DNA of 64,000 bases from Trematomus loennbergii (Eukaryota > Chordata > Actinopteri > Perciformes > Nototheniidae), in the NCBI GenBank assembly GCA_012861695.1, contig JAAOOA010000086.1:6854385-6918384 (forward strand), read 5' to 3'. Positions 28,101 through 33,492 of this stretch are shown here, in pieces (positions within the stretch are counted from its first letter, which is position 1; every line of letters starts with the position of its first letter). The notes under the pieces were generated by a model. The model saw only the letters and a program-made list of their open reading frames with translations, did not search any database and was not told the origin of the DNA. Position numbers and translations under genes: made by a program.

Positions 28101-31100
28101 ACACTCATAACGATACCGAAGGATTGGTTTGAAATGGGTTTTTTCTATCGCGAAAGAAACGGCTGAAAAACTTTTTTACGGATATGTTTAAAAAGTCAAT
28201 AAAGGGGCCTTATGTTTTGGGGTTTCTTGGTCGGGCTCTAACACTTCCACAAACACACCCTCCCTCCGGCGCTTTTCACTTTCTAGCTCCTCGCGAGAGC
28301 TTTTCTGGTTCAGCTCCCGTTTCCTTTCTTTTCATGCCCAGAGCTGCCGCTGCTGCGTCATGACGTCACAGTTTACGTCGCTGATTTTCTCCACAACAAC
28401 AACGGGCCGGGGACTGCATCGGGTCGATGATCGTGTTGCTTTTAATCATACGAAGCCAGATTAAATTAAATAACGACTTCTCCAACCTTTACTTTTCTCC
28501 AGAGTGCCGTGGTCATTGTTTATTAATGTGTTTCAGCGGCATTTACCGACCGCTGCAGTGCTGCTCTTCCACGGGAGTGTATTCTCCCGTTAGCTCCGGG
28601 TTAGCTCACACGGCTCTAAAGTATTCACTGTCTGACTGTCACACAAGCAGCTGATACATATCCCATTCCCCTTAAGTGAATGTGTGTCAGTCTGAATTGA
28701 CGCTGTTTGGCATCACAACGCTGTTATGAAAGTTTCTCTGATATAACATGGGTGATGTTAGCATACCCAACCGAAGCTAAACTGACTACTTGCTAGCCGT
28801 TTTCTACAGGCACATTTTACCGGCGTATTTTTCATTATGATTCTACTTCTGATAGTCGGACATGACAACCTGTATAGCCCATGTATCTCCACAATGATCA
28901 ATAACAGCGAACGGATGGTCAAAGTAAGGTTTCCTGCACGCCTCGACGTAAGAGACTAAGCGACGCCGCGTCATAGCTCCGAAGCTCTTGCCTCTGGACC
29001 GACAATTTTTGGAGCTGGAAGTGAATGCATTCCGGAGCTATGACGCGCCGCCGCTGCGGTGTGAACAGAAAAACCGGCGCTTTTCAGGCTCTAGCTCCCA
29101 GCAGGAGCTGGAAAAGCGCCGGTGTGAAAGGGTACCTGTGCCCTTTACAAAAACAAACACACGTTCATGGTTCCTGCACTGAGCTCTTGACAGAAGTAAG
29201 AGACAACATGCAGATGAGTGCGGTGAGCTGAAGGGAAACAGCGTTTGTGGAGTTGTCTGTCAGCAGGTGATGCAGTGAACCGCTGCCCCCCCCCCCCCCC
29301 TCACTCCTCTCTCCAGCGTATCCTATAGTGTCGTCTACATCTGGTGTTTCCCTCTTCATCTCTTATCCCTCCAATTCTCTGAGCCCTCAAGTTAATCATC
29401 TTACCTTATCACATTTTATTTCTGATTCTATCCTGTCTTATTTGATTCATTCTCTTATAAATAAAACGTAGTATTGCATGGTGCATGGTCCTCAGTTCTC
29501 TACTTCTTCCTCCCTCCCACCCTCCCTCCTTTTTTCTCTTCCTCCAGTGCAACACCCTGGACTTAAGATCCTCCGCTCCGATTCCAGTAGCTCCAATCTC
29601 ATCTCGTATAGGTTGGACTTCTCTCTCCGTACGCTTCCACTCTCTCCTAACAGCCTGTCTCTGCTTCTCTCTCTCTCCTGGACGATCTCTTCCAAAGCCC
29701 TTCTCTGTTCTTCCTCTGTGTTCTTCTTCCTCTCCTCCTCTGGTTTGTTGCTGTGCCTTGCTGACTGTGATCACCTGACTAATGTTATGTCTCCCCACTG
29801 TTCTGCTCTTCCTCCGGTTGTTGCCCCTCATGCAAGTTCTGATATTCTGACTTGTTGTTTTAAACTCTTCTCAGGGGTCACTGACACTCGTCCGGACCCC
29901 ATTGGTTGCCTCTATGTGTGTGTGTTATAACAGTCTGTATGAGGAGTAGTTTTTGACAGTCTCAAAATGTGTGTGTGTGCACCAGTGTGTTTCTAAGAAG
30001 TGATATCTTTATGTGTGAGACTTCCTCCATGAGCATGCTGTATTTCACACGGTCTCTTTTGTCTCTCAGTGACAGTCACTCCTGGCTATTTCTGCTGCCG
30101 AGCCGAGGTATCTACCCTTCCTCTCTCTGCTCCTCTGTCACTCCATCTCTCTCACTCTCCATCCGTCAGTCTCCATCTTTAACCTCGGCTGTCCTCTGTG
30201 TGTCTTTATATATATATATATATATATATACACTGAATGTGTGTGTGTTTCTAACTGTGTCAGGTGTGTGTGTTGAGGCATTGATGTCTTGTCTTTGTGC
30301 TACATGCAAATCCTGCTTCCTTCACTCACACCAAAGCAGGAGCTGGCCAACCCCTGGTCTTGATATTTATTTTAATTCTATTTTCTGACGTTCTTTTTTT
30401 TTTAAATATACTTAAAATGAATAAAATGTTGAGCAATAAAAGAAGCATGGATGGAGAGGTCTAGCAGAAAATAAGACATATTGTATGTAGCAGCCAATAG
30501 TGCAATAACTACTGTTAGTGTAATAACTTAATCATCTAAGTTTAAGTTTGAACTTACCTGTAATGTGATAATAACTCAATCACAATACAATACGTTTTAA
30601 TTGATACGTTTATTTATTTTGTTTTATGGGACAAAGCCTCTTCAAAGAGATGTATATATGTCTAATAATACATCCTAAGAGCAATTGTCTGTGACACTTA
30701 ATAATAAATGCAACTTAAAAATAGTGATAGCCCAGCTTATAATGTATTAACCAGCCAATGATCTAATAACTTATTACATGATGTGTTATTGGTCTGTTAT
30801 TAGTTATAATCATTTTTGGTAAGTTATGACTTAACTTAATATCGTTAAGAATGACGGTTCAGTTTGCAGCTGCTATAACACTATTGTTACAGTGCTCGGA
30901 TGTCTTGTTTCTCTAATGTAACAAAGTAAACTCCTCACACACTCCACAGACCATGAGTGTAAGACCTGGGAGTGGCCAGCCTGGGTTTCTAACTGCGCTG
31001 GCTTCCAACGTGGCTCCTTTAAATGTGAAGGCTGGTTGGTGGGAGACACAATTACAGGGTGCACCTGGCTGGGTGGCGGTGAGGGGGGACCTAATTGCAG

Positions 31101-31280
31101 GGTGCACCCGTTTAATTGAGCCGCCTTGCTGTTTGGTTGCTAGGGACGATGGCTGCAAGGCTAGGAGTTGCACTGCTGTTACGGCTAGCTGCAGCCTTCT
31201 ATTCTCTCTTACTCTTCTTTTTTTGGACTTCTCACACTACTTTCTCTCTTTATTAGTTTGTTTCTCTACCATATTTCCTT

Positions 31281-31375
<95 letters not shown>

Positions 31376-33359
31376 GTGGCTGGCTTCTCCAGGCTTGTTG
31401 TTGTCTGCTGGGGCTGCTGCTCTACTTTCTGTACGAGAATGCTGCTGAGTGTGTTATAAAAAAAGGAGAAACCCTGAATCTCCCGCTACGCATAAAGCAG
31501 GCATGACCTCCACATGTTCTCATACACGCTCTGTGAGACACAGCACAGATGCTTCTCCGCAGCGAGAAGGAAAATAAATTAAACTGGGAGACATTGGTGA
31601 AAAAAAAAGAGAGGCTGTGCTTTTTGCTCCCACCAAACCGTAGATGTTTTCATGCAAATACGCAATGAAAGTATGTGGGCATTTCTTTCACAAAACTGGA
31701 GACACTTGCCATTGCTACAAGGAAGGGTTTAACATTATGGGAACTGTGCTTTCAGAGAGTCAACGTCATACAGGCTAGCCTCTTTTTCACCACCTTTTTT
31801 GACTCAATCTGTGATTACCTTCTATAGCTCTCTGTCCTGCTGTTATTCAATATATGCTTGACTTACCCGACACCCCCATAGACTTATCTGTTAAGCCGTA
31901 TTGTTAGCCTTTGAAGTACCGAAGCTTATGGGAAATACTGTCTGTTAAATGCTCAATAACCAAAAATATATTGAATGAACAACATTACATTATTTGTAAA
32001 AGGTAAAATGATGCTTATGAATCGGGTCACACCACATACTGTAGATTTTGAATGATTTTCAAAAGGCTTTGTGTCATTGCAATGTGTTGCAGTATTACCG
32101 GCAACTGGGCCCACTGCTGGCAAACGTTTACCGTATGTCAGAAACCGTGTCATGTGGTGTTATCTAACTGACTTTAGCAGACGGGTGGAAGGTGAGCATT
32201 GCAACAACACGAAGCCGGTTGAGAATTGGCACATATTCAAGGAAATCCTCTGGAAGAAAACAGATGAGCGTTTTTTCCCAAACTCTTTAATCAGCACTGT
32301 ATTAGCAGTTTTGTTATTATATCTTATACGGTTTCCTCGGTGGTGAAAAAAACCCACTGGAGTTAAGTGGTGAATTTGTCTGCAGCGATGACACTGTGTC
32401 TCCAAAATGTGTCCACTTTCGTTGCGTATCAATTTAATTCATTTACTTCTATTTTAGCTCTCAAACCAAACATAGTCACTCACCTCTCCCCTTAAAAACT
32501 TCCCAACCAAAGTGCACTTATTGTACGACCCTGAACCCCTCACGTGCACTCTCGAATGACACATGCACGGACTTTGAAGTCTGCAGCCAAGGAAGCACTG
32601 ACTCTCGCCCTCACTGTGCTTGCTGCCTCTGCCGCCCCCTGCTGGAGGAGAACTGTGAGCCCCCCCTAACAAACTGTTGTGTCTCTCTGCAGCTCGGGGC
32701 CGCACCAACCTGGAGCTGAGGGAGAAGTTCATCCTCCCTGAGGGGGCGTCTCAGGGTCTGGCCGCCTTCCGGTCCCGAGGGCGGCGCTCCAAGCCGGGGT
32801 CCCGTAACGCCTCGCCCACCCGCTCCTCCTCCTCGGCCTCCCACAGCGGGGCCTCGCTACCCTCGGCCCCCTCCACCCCCGCCACACCCACAGCCTCTGC
32901 ATCATCCAGGGTAAGAGATCACATCAGAGGGATTTCCATGGACTGTTTAGTCCTTAATTAAGTTTGTTTCTTCATAATGTCCACTGCATTCATGACAAAA
33001 CAGGAATACAAGTAATGCATGAAGCCTAACAGTTTTATACACAACCAACATTTTCTACATTTAAAAAGAATACAAATAAATTAAGGATACATTTGATTTG
33101 AAATGTGTCTCCAATTTTAATTAAAAAAATACGTCATCTTCATTGTGTTCACACTGAGATAAAAGGCAAAGGACTTCATTGCTAGGGAAAATTGATGGTT
33201 TTTTTAAATAAAACACCATCAATTTTAACACTGAGACAAAAGATGTGCAGTTGCATAGCAGAAAGCTATAGAGTATTAAACATATGTTAATTAAATCAAG
33301 AGTTGAGGAACTGCCTCTGTCAAGCTTAAAAAATACAGAACTATATACAGCCTCATCTG

Positions 33360-33408
<49 letters not shown>

Positions 33409-33446
33409 GTGTGTGGTGTGTGTGTGTGGTGTGTGTGTGTGTGTGT

Positions 33447-33492
<46 letters not shown>

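Larger units (their letters stand above)
29612..32692 (+). other. macf1 intron with low-complexity sequence
   Basis: It holds pyrimidine-rich stretches (29620-29760, 30100-30190), the (TA)n and (TC)n runs and otherwise AT-rich sequence. ORFs here are low-complexity shadows. Confidence 0.55.

Noticed and set aside
29409..29930. ORFs of 140 and 150 codons on both strands
   Set aside because: Low-complexity pyrimidine-rich intron; only the short alternative exon inside it has homology.
30953..31506. ORF with poly Ser-Leu
   Set aside because: It is produced by the (TC)45 run.
31953..32432. Overlapping ORFs on both strands near 32100 with partial inverted similarity
   Set aside because: The inverted match is weak and no protein family or element end could be supported.
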